This document shows, in pieces, positions 34,271-43,880 of a stretch of DNA of 64,000 nucleotides (position 1 is the stretch's first letter; each line of letters opens with the position of its first letter). The notes beneath the pieces were generated by a model, which saw only the letters and a program-made list of their open reading frames with translations, was not told the origin of the DNA and did not search any database. Source of the stretch: Mesorhizobium sp. ES1-1 (GTDB taxonomy: Bacteria; Pseudomonadota; Alphaproteobacteria; Rhizobiales; Rhizobiaceae); the NCBI RefSeq assembly GCF_020164785.1, contig NZ_JAIUGX010000016.1:22403-86402 (forward strand). Reading direction: 5' to 3'. A program made the translations under genes and the position numbers.

Positions 34271-35086
34271 ATGGGCAAGGTAGTGGTGGTCACCTCGGGC
34301 AAGGGGGGCGTCGGAAAGACCACCTCGACGGCCGCACTCGGCGCGGCAGTCGCCAAGACCGGCAAGAAGGTGGCGCTGGTCGATTTCGACGTCGGCCTCA
34401 GGAATCTCGACCTGATCATGGGCGCCGAGCGGCGCGTCGTGTTCGACCTCGTCAACGTCATCCAGGGCCAGGCCAAGCTGTCGCAGGCGCTGATCCGCGA
34501 CAAGCGGGTCGACACGCTGTTCCTGCTGCCGGCCTCGCAGACGCGCGACAAGGACGCGCTGACGGAGGAGGGCGTCGGCGAAGTCATCGACAAGCTGCGC
34601 TCGGTGTTCGACTATGTGTTCTGCGACAGCCCGGCCGGCATCGAGCGCGGCGCGCAGCTCGCCATGCGCTTTGCCGACGAGGCGGTCATCGTCACCAATC
34701 CGGAGGTGAGCTCGGTTCGCGATTCGGACCGCATCATCGGCCTGCTCGACGCCCGCACCATGCGCGCCGAACAGGGCGAGCAGATCGCCAAGCATGTGCT
34801 GGTGACGCGCTATGACGCGGCGCGCGCCTCGCGCGGCGAGATGCTGTCGATCGACGACGTGCTGGAGATCCTGTCGGTGCCGCTGCTGGGCATCATCCCC
34901 GAGAGCCAGGATGTGCTGCGCGCCTCGAACCTCGGTTCGCCGGTGACGCTGAGCGAGCCGCTCAACACCGCTGCCAAGGCTTATATCGACGCGGCCCGGC
35001 GGCTCGAAGGCGAGCAACTGCCCGTCGTCGTGCCCTTCGAGCGCAAGGGCTTCCTCGACCGGCTTCTGGGAAGGAGGGCGGCATGA
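34271..35086 (+). CDS. minD: septum site-determining ATPase MinD
   Basis: A 271-residue ParA-type ATPase that recruits MinC to the membrane and is displaced by MinE. It has the deviant Walker A GKGGVGKTTSTA (10-21) with the signature Lys, VALVDFDVGLRNLDL (Walker A' region), FVFCDSPAGIE-like Walker B (DYVFCDSPAGIERGA), and an amphipathic C-terminal membrane-targeting helix (RKGFLDRLLGRRAA). It lies 79 bp after minC and overlaps minE by 4 bp. Confidence 0.97.
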   Translation: MGKVVVVTSGKGGVGKTTSTAALGAAVAKTGKKVALVDFDVGLRNLDLIMGAERRVVFDLVNVIQGQAKLSQALIRDKRVDTLFLLPASQTRDKDALTEEGVGEVIDKLRSVFDYVFCDSPAGIERGAQLAMRFADEAVIVTNPEVSSVRDSDRIIGLLDARTMRAEQGEQIAKHVLVTRYDAARASRGEMLSIDDVLEILSVPLLGIIPESQDVLRASNLGSPVTLSEPLNTAAKAYIDAARRLEGEQLPVVVPFERKGFLDRLLGRRAA

Positions 35087-35355
35087 GCCTGCTCGACATC
35101 TTCAAGCGGCGCTCCAGCGCGCCGGTGGCACGCGAAAGGCTGCAGGTGCTGCTCGCCTATGAGCGCCGCAACCGCGGCCAGCCGGACCTCGTCTCCATCC
35201 TGCGCGAGGAGATCATGGCCGTCATCGCCAGGCATGTGCAGATCGACCAGGACTATCTGCAGGTGTCGATGGACCGCGGCGCCACCATGTCGACGCTGGA
35301 AATCGACATCCAGATCCCCAACAAGAGCGCCATGCCGCTGGCCATGGCGGGGTAG
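35083..35355 (+). CDS. minE: cell division topological factor MinE
   Basis: A 90-residue protein. The N-terminal MSLLDIFKRRSSAPVARERL contains the MinD-interaction and membrane-binding segment. QVLLAYERR begins the topological-specificity domain, which ends with the beta strand TLEIDIQIPNK. It stimulates MinD ATPase and makes the Min system oscillate. Its ATG overlaps the minD stop. It is followed at once by a strong palindrome (35377-35417). Confidence 0.96.
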   Translation: MSLLDIFKRRSSAPVARERLQVLLAYERRNRGQPDLVSILREEIMAVIARHVQIDQDYLQVSMDRGATMSTLEIDIQIPNKSAMPLAMAG

Positions 35356-35376
35356 GCAGGAAGGTCGCGATCCTTC

Positions 35377-35417
35377 GCGCCCCCCTCTGGCCTGGCCGGC
35401 AGGCCAGAGGGGGGCGC
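35377..35417. terminator. perfect 18-bp hairpin after minCDE (mosaic-repeat core)
   Basis: The arms GCGCCCCCCTCTGGCCTG (35377-35394) and their exact reverse complement (35400-35417) flank a GCCGG loop, 21 bp past the minE stop. There is no T-run downstream. The arm sequence is the same CCCCCCTCTGGCCTGCC core found in the mosaic repeats at 41.5 and 63.7 kb, so it is a reduced copy probably serving as the operon's transcription end. Confidence 0.7.
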
Positions 35418-35600
35418 TGCCCCGCCGGCGTTTCCTTATTCACGCCTTCCGCACAGGTTGCGCTTTGATGATCGACGTGTCGATCCAGGCGAGGTGACGG
35501 CCGCGCGCTGTTGCGTCATGGCGGCGGGCGAGGCAGAAGGCGCGCTACGATGCCCCGGGTGCATCGCGCTCGGGATCATCGGCAAGGCGGCGGAGGTCAG

Positions 35601-36500
35601 ATGAGATTGCGGAAGCGGAGCTGGGAGCAGCGGCGCGAGGCCAGGATCCGCTGGCTCAGGCGGCGCAGCGCCATCCTGCTCTGGTGGCATGGCCCGCTAC
35701 GCCCGAACCCGCAGGCGCGGATCGTGCTGACCGTGCGCTATGCCGTGCATTTCAATGGCGGCGCCGAGGGGTGGATCATCAAGCGCAAGATGACGGAGGA
35801 GGAGCATCTCGCCTGGCTCTTCGACGAGGCCCGGCTGGCCGAGCGGCTGCAATTCTTCACCGGCATCCTGTTGCCGTCGCTGCTGAGCCAGGACATGCCG
35901 ATGCAGCGCGGACGGCGCGACCTGGTGGTCTATGTCTCGGAGGGCGTGCCGGCTGGCCATCTCGCCGCGCTGCAAGCCGCGCTTGCCGGTCATGACTGGG
36001 CGCGGATCGTGCCGGTGCCGATGGGCGCAATGGAATATCCCGATGTCGGCCCCAGGGAGGAGCATGCGCATCTGCGCATCGATGATGACGACGCGCTGTC
36101 GCGCGATTTTCTGAGCCGCCTGTCGGCCTTTGTCAGGCCGGCGTTCCACGGCCATATCATCACCCATCCCGACGGTTATTTCGCCGGGTTCGACGAGGCG
36201 GGGAAGCTGATCCTCAGACCGGTCTCCATCCCGATGGTCGCCATGGGCATCGCCTATATTGTCGGGCCGAGGAGCAAGTTCCGCTCGATCTACGCGGTTG
36301 GCCCGCATTACGATGCCTATCGCGACGCCCCAACCATCATCGCGGATGCCAGGCCCGCCTATATCCGCACTGTTCATCCCGGCCAATCGATGTATCCGCT
36401 GACCAAGTTCGAGGGCGACCCGGCGACGACGCTCGATGTGGTGAGGCGTAGCATCGAGTTCGATCCGGAAGCGTTGCGGACATCGGCTACGCCGGCCTGA
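35601..36500 (+). CDS. putative rhamnosyl/glycosyltransferase-like protein
   Basis: A 299-residue protein starting at MRLRKRSWEQ behind a GGAGGT site. The region LTVRYAVHFNGG, the acidic metal-binding stretch RIDDDDALSRDF (159-170) and the HGHIITHPDGYFAGFD segment resemble the putative rhamnosyltransferase family (a DxD-type GT-A fold). A capsule or LPS role would be typical, but there are no polysaccharide genes nearby. It lacks membrane segments. It is monocistronic, between minE and the KaiC-like gene. Confidence 0.65.
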   Translation: MRLRKRSWEQRREARIRWLRRRSAILLWWHGPLRPNPQARIVLTVRYAVHFNGGAEGWIIKRKMTEEEHLAWLFDEARLAERLQFFTGILLPSLLSQDMPMQRGRRDLVVYVSEGVPAGHLAALQAALAGHDWARIVPVPMGAMEYPDVGPREEHAHLRIDDDDALSRDFLSRLSAFVRPAFHGHIITHPDGYFAGFDEAGKLILRPVSIPMVAMGIAYIVGPRSKFRSIYAVGPHYDAYRDAPTIIADARPAYIRTVHPGQSMYPLTKFEGDPATTLDVVRRSIEFDPEALRTSATPA

Positions 36501-36637
36501 AGCGGTTTTCGGCGCCCAGCCAGTCCGCCCGGGCTTTCAGGCGGCAGCCTTCGCGGGCTGCGTTGCGCGTCGATTTGGGCTGGGAACCATTGAAAACTCC
36601 ATCCGTTACAGTGGCCACAGTGCGAGAAGGGGATCCC

Positions 36638-38125
36638 GTGGAGAGAGACGATGCGTCACCAGTGGCATCAGGCGTCGAAGGCCTCGACTACGTCCTCAGG
36701 GGCGGCTACGCCAAGTTCCGATCTCATCTCGTCGAGGGCAGGCCCGGCTCCGGCAAGACGACGCTTGGACTGCAATTCCTGATCGAGGGCGCCCGTAACG
36801 GCGAGACCTGCCTTTACATCACGCTGTCCGAAAGCCGGCGCGAACTGCTGTCCGTGGCCGGCCGCCATGGCTGGGACCTCAGTGGCATCGAGATCCTGGA
36901 GCTGGTTCCACCGGAGCTCAGCCTCGATCCCTCGCAGCTGCAGACATTGGTGCATTCCTCCGACCTGGAACTCGGCGAGACGGTGCATGCGGCGCTGGCC
37001 GAGATCGAACGCATCAAGCCCGACCGGGTGGTGTTCGACTCGCTGTCGGAGATCCGGCTCTTGTCGCAGGGGTCTCTGCGCTACCGCCGGCAGGTGCTGG
37101 CGCTGAAGAGTTTCTTCCTTCTCAACAACGCCACCGTGCTGTTGCTCGACGATCTGACCGCCGAGCATGACGACCTCAATTTGCATTCGATCAGCCATGG
37201 CGTGATCCGCATGGAGCAGCTGTCGCCGGTCTATGGCGGCGAGCGGCGGCGGCTCAGGGTCATCAAGATGCGCGGCGTGCAGATCCGCGGCGGCTTCCAT
37301 GATTTCGTCATCCGTCCGGGGGGCGTCGTGGTATTTCCACGGCTCGTCGCCGGCGAGCATGAGATGGGCGAGCACGGCACCTCGGCCACGAGCGACAGCT
37401 CCCTGGACGATCTCCTCGGCGGCGGTCTCGCGCGCGGTACCAGCACGCTGCTGATGGGCCCCTCCGGCGTCGGCAAGTCGACCGTCGCGTGCACCTATTG
37501 CCATGCGGCGCTGGCCCGCGGCGAGAAAGTACAGATCCTGCTGTTCGACGAGACCAAGCGCATCTTCCTGGCCCGGGCCGCTGGGCTCGGCATGGATTTC
37601 GAGGCCTATGTCGCCAATGGCTCGCTGCTCTTGGAACAGATCAACCCGGCCGAACTGTCGCCGGGGGAATTGTCGACGCGCATCCAGAGCGGCGTCGACA
37701 AGAGCGATGTCCGCATCGTCGTCATCGACAGCCTGACGGGCTATCTCAATGCCATGTCCGAAGAGCAGCATCTTGTGCTGCAGATGCACGAGATCCTGAC
37801 CTATCTGAACCAGAAGGGCGTCGTCACTATCCTGCTCCTGGCCAATCATGGGCTGATCGGCCGGATGTCGACACCCATCGACATGACCTATCTCTGCGAT
37901 TCCGTGATGCTGCTGCGCTTCTTCGAAAGCAGTGGACGCCTGCGCCGGGCGATTTCGGTAATCAAGAAACGCGTCGGCCCGCATGAGGATACGATCCGCG
38001 AGTTCAGGATCAGCGGCAGCGGCATAGCGGTCGGCGAGCCGCTGGAGGAGTTTCGCGGGATCATGACCGGCGTGCCGTCCTACGAGGGCAAGGAGTCCGA
38101 TCTCCTCAGGGATGTGGAATCATAA
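36638..38125 (+). CDS. KaiC-like tandem RecA-fold ATPase
   Basis: A 495-residue protein using GTG at 36638 (GAAGGGG site). A TTG at 36563 would add 25 residues. It has two RecA/KaiC domains: Walker A motifs GRPGSGKTTL (about 34-43) and GPSGVGKST (about 274-282), each followed by a Walker B (VVFDSLSEI, VVIDSLTGY). In the second domain GRMSTPIDMTYL keeps the Ser-Thr pair (about 411-412) that KaiC autophosphorylates in cyanobacteria. KaiA and KaiB are absent from the window. The next gene begins 1 bp into its stop and encodes an HWE kinase, so this is probably a signalling module in which KaiC talks to kinases rather than a full clock. Confidence 0.88.
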   Translation: MERDDASPVASGVEGLDYVLRGGYAKFRSHLVEGRPGSGKTTLGLQFLIEGARNGETCLYITLSESRRELLSVAGRHGWDLSGIEILELVPPELSLDPSQLQTLVHSSDLELGETVHAALAEIERIKPDRVVFDSLSEIRLLSQGSLRYRRQVLALKSFFLLNNATVLLLDDLTAEHDDLNLHSISHGVIRMEQLSPVYGGERRRLRVIKMRGVQIRGGFHDFVIRPGGVVVFPRLVAGEHEMGEHGTSATSDSSLDDLLGGGLARGTSTLLMGPSGVGKSTVACTYCHAALARGEKVQILLFDETKRIFLARAAGLGMDFEAYVANGSLLLEQINPAELSPGELSTRIQSGVDKSDVRIVVIDSLTGYLNAMSEEQHLVLQMHEILTYLNQKGVVTILLLANHGLIGRMSTPIDMTYLCDSVMLLRFFESSGRLRRAISVIKKRVGPHEDTIREFRISGSGIAVGEPLEEFRGIMTGVPSYEGKESDLLRDVES

Positions 38126-39165
38126 TGCCCGCACAACCCCTCGTGCTTGTGCTGACCCCGGTCGGGCGGGACGCCAGGATCGCCGAGTCGATCCTGGCCA
38201 ACAGCCAGATCGCGACCCGCACATGCGCCACGCTCGAGGAAACACTGCCCTTGCTCGACGAGGCGCAGTGCCTGGTCGTCGCAGAGGAGGCGCTGACCAG
38301 CGCCGATCGAAGCGGACTTGCGGCTTGGCTGGAGAACCAGCCGGCATGGTCGGATTTTCCGATCGTGCTGCTGGTGATGCGCGGCACCGAATTCGACAAG
38401 CGGCTGGCGTTCCTCGACCGCTACCTCATCGTGCTGGAGCGGCCCTTCCTGGCGTCGAGCCTGTCCAATTCCGTGCGTTCGGCGCTGCGCGCGCGCGCCC
38501 GGCAGCTCGAGGTCAAATCCTATATCGAACAGACGCGGGTGGTCGCCGACCGCCAGAAGCTGCTGATCCGCGAGCTTCATCATCGCGTCAAGAACACGCT
38601 GGCCAATGTGCGCGCGATGATGGGCGCCACCGCCAGGTCGAGCGGCACCATCGAGGATTTCATGACGGATTTCTCGGCCCGTCTCGTCTCGCTTGCCGAT
38701 ACGCATTCCATGCTGACCGACGATTACTGGCAGACAGCCTCGTTGAAGAAATTGCTGGCGGGGGAGCTTAGCCATTACGAGACCCGCGACACGCCGCGCA
38801 TCGCGCTCGACGGACCGGATGTCGCCCTGGTCGCCGACATCGCCATCCCGGTCGGCATGGCGTTCCATGAACTCGCTTCCAATTCGTCGAAGTTCGGCTC
38901 GCTGTCGCTGCCCAAGGGCAGGCTCGACGTCAGCTGGTCGGTGGGCAGCGACGGCGACGCGCGCATCGTCAATCTCGACTGGCGCGAACGCGACGGGCCG
39001 CTGGTCGAGCCGCCGAAGCGGCGCGGGTTCGGCACGACTTTGCTGGAGAAGGTGGTGACCGTGCAGTGCGACGCGAAGGTCGCGCTCAACTATCACCGCG
39101 AAGGCCTGCACTTCAACATGGCGCTGCCCTTGCGCGACACCAGGCTGGTGCCGGCGTATTCCTGA
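38125..39165 (+). CDS. HWE-family histidine kinase with degenerate receiver
   Basis: A 346-residue soluble kinase. The first 120 residues look like a receiver domain, but the phospho-acceptor Asp region reads CLVVAEEAL, so it cannot be phosphorylated in the usual way. Then come LLIRELHHRVKNTLANV (phospho-His), N-box AFHELASNSSKFGSLS and the HWE hallmarks NLDWRERDGP and RRGFGTTLLEK. The ATG shares one base with the KaiC-like stop codon, so the two are made together. No membrane segments: it should sense an internal signal, plausibly the ATPase state. Confidence 0.9.
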   Translation: MPAQPLVLVLTPVGRDARIAESILANSQIATRTCATLEETLPLLDEAQCLVVAEEALTSADRSGLAAWLENQPAWSDFPIVLLVMRGTEFDKRLAFLDRYLIVLERPFLASSLSNSVRSALRARARQLEVKSYIEQTRVVADRQKLLIRELHHRVKNTLANVRAMMGATARSSGTIEDFMTDFSARLVSLADTHSMLTDDYWQTASLKKLLAGELSHYETRDTPRIALDGPDVALVADIAIPVGMAFHELASNSSKFGSLSLPKGRLDVSWSVGSDGDARIVNLDWRERDGPLVEPPKRRGFGTTLLEKVVTVQCDAKVALNYHREGLHFNMALPLRDTRLVPAYS

Positions 39166-39269
39166 CGGCTGCAGTGCGGCGCGTGAAAATGTCGCCTGGC
39201 GCATTGGGCATGGCGAGAGCCCCGCATCGCTGTTATTGAAGGCGTTCACGAAGTCCGGACGCGCAACAG

Positions 39270-40352
39270 ATGACATCCAATCCAGATCAGGCCGAAACAG
39301 TCGGACACTTGCTCGATACGCCCGATCTGGCCAGCGCGCTGGAAAGCGAGCAGTTCAAGAAGTTCCTCGACCAGGTGCCGATCGCCATCGCCGTGTCGGA
39401 CCTCAGCGCGCAGGAGCGCGTGGTCTACGCCAATCCGGAATTCGAGAAACTGTCTGGCCTGGGGGCGGCGAAGCTCGCGCAGAAGGACTGGGCGATCCTT
39501 TCCGGCACCGGCCTGCACGCGCAGAAGGACCGGCCGCTGTCCGAGGCGGTGGTCGAAGATGCCGATTTCGTCGGCACGTTCCGGCTCGAGCGGGTGGAAG
39601 ACAAGCCCGCCATCGTCGACGTCTATTCCAACGCCATCGAGGATGATGGCGGCAGGGTCTGCTTCCGCCTGGTGGCGCTGGTCGACGTCTCTGCCCATGG
39701 CGATGCCGATGAGGCGGTCTCGACCGAGGAACGCGTGCGCGAGAAGGACACGCTGCTGCGCGAATTGCAGCACCGGGTGAAGAACAATCTGCAGATGATT
39801 ACCGCGCTGATCCGGCTGGAGACACGCAACGCGGCCGAGCCGGACCGCAAGCGCTTCGAGCGGCTGGCGGGACGCGTCGACGCGCTTGCGATCCTCTACC
39901 AGACGCTGTCGGGCGACGATCACAGGGACGAGGTCGATCTCGGCGTCTATCTCAGCCAGATCGCCTCGGCGGTGATGACCTCGCATGCCGTCGAAGGCAT
40001 CCGGCTGGACATGAAGGTCGACACCTATCCGGTGTCGATCAATGTCGCCATGCCGACCGGGCTGGTGGTGAACGAACTGCTGACCAACGCACTCAAGCAC
40101 GCCTTCCAGGGGCGCGAGGGCGGCACCATCACGCTGCACAGCATCGTCGATGGCGATGGCTGCCGCATCGTCGTGGCCGATGATGGCGTCGGCCTGCCGG
40201 AAGGCCAGACCTGGCCCAAGCCCGGCAAGCTCGGCGCACTGATCGCCCGCTCGCTAACCGAGAACGCCAAGGCGGAGTTCGACGTCAACTCCAGCATCGG
40301 CGAGGGGACGCGCGTGACCATCGTCTTCAAGCGCTCGGCCGCCGCCGCTTAA
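39270..40352 (+). CDS. PAS-HisKA_2 histidine kinase
   Basis: A 360-residue soluble kinase. A PAS domain (about 25-150) has VVYANPEFEKLSGLG. It is followed by LLRELQHRVKNNLQMITALI (phospho-His of the HisKA_2 type) and an HATPase domain with N-box VVNELLTNALKHAF and DDGVGLPEG. It is 105 bp downstream of the HWE kinase, same strand, so probably the same transcript. The family often works with PhyR/EcfG-type general stress control in alphaproteobacteria. A response regulator is not in the window. Confidence 0.9.
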   Translation: MTSNPDQAETVGHLLDTPDLASALESEQFKKFLDQVPIAIAVSDLSAQERVVYANPEFEKLSGLGAAKLAQKDWAILSGTGLHAQKDRPLSEAVVEDADFVGTFRLERVEDKPAIVDVYSNAIEDDGGRVCFRLVALVDVSAHGDADEAVSTEERVREKDTLLRELQHRVKNNLQMITALIRLETRNAAEPDRKRFERLAGRVDALAILYQTLSGDDHRDEVDLGVYLSQIASAVMTSHAVEGIRLDMKVDTYPVSINVAMPTGLVVNELLTNALKHAFQGREGGTITLHSIVDGDGCRIVVADDGVGLPEGQTWPKPGKLGALIARSLTENAKAEFDVNSSIGEGTRVTIVFKRSAAAA

Positions 40353-40501
40353 ACAAGGCACGGCGTCCGATCCGGCGCGATGGCGGCTTGCCCCAGCCGA
40401 CAGCCAGCCGTGCCTCACGACAAGCCTAGCCTAGCAGTGCAGAGCTGCCGGCCAAGCCGCCGGTCGAAGCGGCTGCACGCAGCGGCATGGGAGGATATCA
40501 A

Positions 40502-41383
40502 GTGACAGCGACGCCAATTGCCCGGCGCGAAGCGGCGCCCTTGCCCATATTCGCCCTGCTGGGCGCCATGGTGTCGATCCAGATCGGCGCCACCTTCGCC
40601 AAGGGCCTGTTTCCGGTGATCGGCGCGCAAGGGACGACGACGGTCCGGCTGGTCATCGGCGCACTGATGCTGATCGCCGTGCTGCGGCCCTGGCAGGCGC
40701 TGCCGTCTCGCACCACATGGCCTTGGCTCATCGGCTACGGGATGACGCTGTGCGTGCTCAACCTGCTGTTCTATGCCGCGCTCGCCACCATCCCGTTGGG
40801 CGTTGCGGTGGCGCTGGAATTCTCCGGCCCGCTTTTGGTGGCGACGCTGAGCTCGCGACGCGCCACGGACTTCGCCTGGATCGTGCTGGCGCTGGCCGGC
40901 ATCGTGCTGTTGTCGCCCTTCATCCGTTCGGCCGTGCCGCTCGACCCGACAGGGGTCATGCTGGCGCTGGCGGCGGGCGCATGCTGGGCGCTCTATATCG
41001 TGCTTGCGCCGAGGGCCGCGGCCGAACTCGGCACCCGCACGACCGCCTATGGCATGTCGATCGCCGCCCTGCTGGTGCTGCCCTTCGGGGCGGCGCAGGC
41101 CGGGGCGGTGCTGCTGACGCCAACGATCCTGGTCAGCGCGCTGTTGGTGGGCCTGTTCTCCAGCGCGCTGCCCTTCTTCCTGGAGATGGTCGCCCTGACC
41201 CGCATGCCGGCCCGCATCTATGGCACGCTGACCTGCCTGGAGCCGGCGCTGGGCGCGCTGATGGGCTTCCTGTTCCTGCATGAGAACCTGAGCGCGCCGC
41301 AGCTGGCCGGCATCGGCGCCGTCATCGTGGCGGCCGCCGGCACCGCGCTGACATCGAAGCCGCCGGTGCCTTCGCCGGAGTAG
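40502..41383 (+). CDS. EamA/RhtA-like exporter
   Basis: A 293-residue inner-membrane protein with ten hydrophobic segments in two EamA repeats. The GTG at 40502 is preferred because the GGGAGG site lies 7 bp before it and includes the upstream ATG at 40487. LEFSGPLLVATLSSRR and RIYGTLTCLEPALGALMGFL match RhtA-type amino acid (threonine/homoserine) exporters. The substrate is inferred only from similarity. It ends directly before mosaic repeat copy C. Confidence 0.88.
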   Translation: MTATPIARREAAPLPIFALLGAMVSIQIGATFAKGLFPVIGAQGTTTVRLVIGALMLIAVLRPWQALPSRTTWPWLIGYGMTLCVLNLLFYAALATIPLGVAVALEFSGPLLVATLSSRRATDFAWIVLALAGIVLLSPFIRSAVPLDPTGVMLALAAGACWALYIVLAPRAAAELGTRTTAYGMSIAALLVLPFGAAQAGAVLLTPTILVSALLVGLFSSALPFFLEMVALTRMPARIYGTLTCLEPALGALMGFLFLHENLSAPQLAGIGAVIVAAAGTALTSKPPVPSPE

Positions 41384-41384
41384 C

Positions 41385-41574
41385 TGATCTCCCCCCTTGC
41401 GGGGGAGATGTCCGGCAGGATAGAGGGGGGTGCTGTCCCGCCGACATCCCCGCCGCTGAAAATCGAATTTTTAAAGGATCTCGGTTCGGGAACGGATCGA
41501 ACCCGAACGTCGCGTTTCTTCACACCCCCCTCTGGCCTGCCGGCCATCTCCCCCGCAAGGGGGGAGATTGGCAG
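41385..41574. repeat. mosaic inverted repeat (copy C) between convergent genes
   Basis: The left arm (41385-41440) reads GATCTCCCCCCTTGCGGGGG, then GAGATGTCCGGCAGGATAG and AGGGGGGTGCTGTCCCGCC. The right arm (41520-41574) is its reverse complement (ACCCCCCTCTGGCCTGCC, CTCCCCCGCAAGGGGGGAG). About 80 bp of unrelated sequence separate them. It sits between the EamA gene and the converging molybdenum hydroxylase operon. Confidence 0.8.
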
Positions 41575-41582
41575 CTTCACCC

Positions 41583-43880
41583 TCAGATCAGCTTCTCCAG
41601 CGTGATCGGCAGGTCGCGGATGCGCTTGCCCGTCGCGTGGAACACCGCGTTGGCGATCGCCGGCGCGACGCCGACGATGGCGAGCTCCCCGACGCCCTTG
41701 CCGCCGAGCGCCGAGGAATGCGGGTCGGGGATACCGACCGAGATCACCTCGATGTCGGGTATGTCGGCATTGGTCGGCACCAGATAATCGGCCAGATTGT
41801 TGTTGACGATGCGGCCATGGCGGCGATCGACGATGCCTTCCTCGAGCAGCGCCTGGCCGATGCCCATGATGATGCCGCCCTTCCACTGGCTTTCGGCGAG
41901 CTTGGGATTGTAGAGCCGGCCGGAATCCAGTGCCGAGACGACGCGCGACACGCGCACCGTGCCGAAATCCTCATCGACGCGCACCTCGATGAAATGCGCG
42001 CACCAGGAGTGGCGGGAATAGTCGCCTTCGGTGTGCGGCAGCGCCATGGAAATGGTGGTGTAATTCTTGTAGCGGTCCTCGGCGGTCGAGTTGGCCGGCA
42101 TGGTGTCGCCCGACGCCTCGATGCGGTCGAGGCCGATACCGGAAAGCAGCTCGGCGATCGACACATCGGGGCCATCGCCACGCGGCGAGGCGATGCGGCC
42201 ATTGGCGACCACCAGCGTGTTGGCCTGCAGCGCATGGAAGGGGGAACGCGGATCGCTGATCGCCAGGCCGACCAGCTGATCGAGCGCCGAGGTCGCCGCC
42301 TTGTAGACGGCGCCGGTCATCACGCCGGCCAGCCGCGAACCGCCGGTGACCCCGGCGCGGGGGAAGCGGGAATCGCCCAGCTTCACCACGACGCTGTCTG
42401 CCGGCACGCCGAGGGTTTCGGCGGCGGTCTGCGCCAGGATGGTGTAGGTGCCCTGGCCCATGTCGATCGAGGAGCTTTCGACCTCGACCGAACCATCGGC
42501 GAGGATGCGCACGATCGCCTCGCCATGGGCGCGCCGCACCGGATAGGTGCCGGCCGCCACGCCCCAGCCGATCAGCTGGTTGCCGTCGCGCATCGAGCGT
42601 GGCTTTGGCGTGCGCGCGGCCCAGCCGAAGCGTTCCGCTCCCGTGGCAAAAGCCTCCCGCAACTGCCTGGTGGACCAGGCTTTCCTGGCGTGCGGGTCCT
42701 GTTCGGCATAATTGCGCAGCCGGATTTCCAGCGGATCGATGCCGACCTCGTAGGCGAGTTCGTCGATGGCGCATTCGATGCCGAACGCCGATGGGTTTTC
42801 GCCCGGCGCCCGCATCGCGCCCGGAACCACTGAATTGACGCGCACGACATTCTGCCGCGAGGAGAAGTTGGGCGTCGCGTACATGATCGAGGTGACCGAG
42901 CCGAGCGGTTCGACCCACATGCCGTCGATCGAGGTTTCATTGACGCCGCGATGCACGATCGACTGGATGAGGCCGTCCTGGGCTGCGCCGATCGTCACCG
43001 TCTGGCGCGTCGCGGCGCGGCCGCCATAGCCGGTAAAGGTCTGCGGACGGGTCAGCACCAGCTTGACCGGCCGGCCGAGCATCCTGGCCGCATAGGCGGC
43101 GACGGCGCCGTGGCTCAGCGCCAGCGCCTTGGAGCCGAAACCGCCGCCGATATAGGGCGACACAAGCCGGACATTCTCAAAGGGAACGGAGAACCATTCG
43201 GCATAGGTGCGGGCCATGCCGTCCAGCCACTGGCTCGGCTCCCACACCGTCAGGCGGTCGTCCTCCCAGCGCGCGATCAGGCCATGCGGCTCCATCGGCG
43301 CCTGGTATTCGCGCGGCGTGTTGTAGGCGGCGCAGATCCGCACCGGCGCGGCGGCGAAGGCGGCCGGCGCGTCGCCCCATTCCTTGGTCATGGCGTCGAC
43401 CGGGATGCCGTCGCCGGCCTTGGCGTCGTTGAGGTCGACGATGGCCGGCGTCTCGTCATAGCTGATTTCGATAAGGGCAGCCGCGGCGACCGCCTGTTCG
43501 AAGGTTTCGGCGACCACCGCGGCGACATGCTGGCCGGAGAAGGTGATGTCGCGCGCCAGCGGGAAATAGGGCTTGTCCGGCGGCGGCGTGCCGAACCAGT
43601 CCGAGGCGGTCCGCAGACCGACAATGCTGTCAGGGGTCAGGACCTTGAGCACGCCCGGCGCCGCCTCGGCCCGTGCCGTTTCGATCGCGCGCACCCTGCC
43701 GGCGGCTATCGTGCTGTCGACCAGCACGGCATGGACGAGCCCGTCGAGCTGCTGCTCGACGGCGTAGCGGGCGGCGCCGGTGATCTTGGCGGGGCCGTCG
43801 ACGCGCGACAGCCGGCCGCCGACGGCTTCGGCGAACGCGCCATCGGAGGCGTCGCCATGGCTCTTGATGTGAACGGTCAT
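41583..43880 (-). CDS. molybdopterin-binding subunit of a xanthine dehydrogenase-family aldehyde oxidoreductase (operon 1)
   Basis: A 765-residue large subunit (PaoC/XdhA-type). Substrate channel and cofactor motifs are SPYIGGGFGSKAL, AMRAPGENPSAFGIECAID, SSIDMGQGTYTILAQ and, near the C-terminus, GKGVGELAIVG with the catalytic Glu. It oxidises aldehydes or N-heterocycles with water-derived oxygen at the Mo centre. Its ATG overlaps the stop of the FAD subunit gene (ATGA). It is the last gene of operon 1, and a paralogue lies at 45525-47786. Confidence 0.93.
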   Translation of the reverse strand: MTVHIKSHGDASDGAFAEAVGGRLSRVDGPAKITGAARYAVEQQLDGLVHAVLVDSTIAAGRVRAIETARAEAAPGVLKVLTPDSIVGLRTASDWFGTPPPDKPYFPLARDITFSGQHVAAVVAETFEQAVAAAALIEISYDETPAIVDLNDAKAGDGIPVDAMTKEWGDAPAAFAAAPVRICAAYNTPREYQAPMEPHGLIARWEDDRLTVWEPSQWLDGMARTYAEWFSVPFENVRLVSPYIGGGFGSKALALSHGAVAAYAARMLGRPVKLVLTRPQTFTGYGGRAATRQTVTIGAAQDGLIQSIVHRGVNETSIDGMWVEPLGSVTSIMYATPNFSSRQNVVRVNSVVPGAMRAPGENPSAFGIECAIDELAYEVGIDPLEIRLRNYAEQDPHARKAWSTRQLREAFATGAERFGWAARTPKPRSMRDGNQLIGWGVAAGTYPVRRAHGEAIVRILADGSVEVESSSIDMGQGTYTILAQTAAETLGVPADSVVVKLGDSRFPRAGVTGGSRLAGVMTGAVYKAATSALDQLVGLAISDPRSPFHALQANTLVVANGRIASPRGDGPDVSIAELLSGIGLDRIEASGDTMPANSTAEDRYKNYTTISMALPHTEGDYSRHSWCAHFIEVRVDEDFGTVRVSRVVSALDSGRLYNPKLAESQWKGGIIMGIGQALLEEGIVDRRHGRIVNNNLADYLVPTNADIPDIEVISVGIPDPHSSALGGKGVGELAIVGVAPAIANAVFHATGKRIRDLPITLEKLI

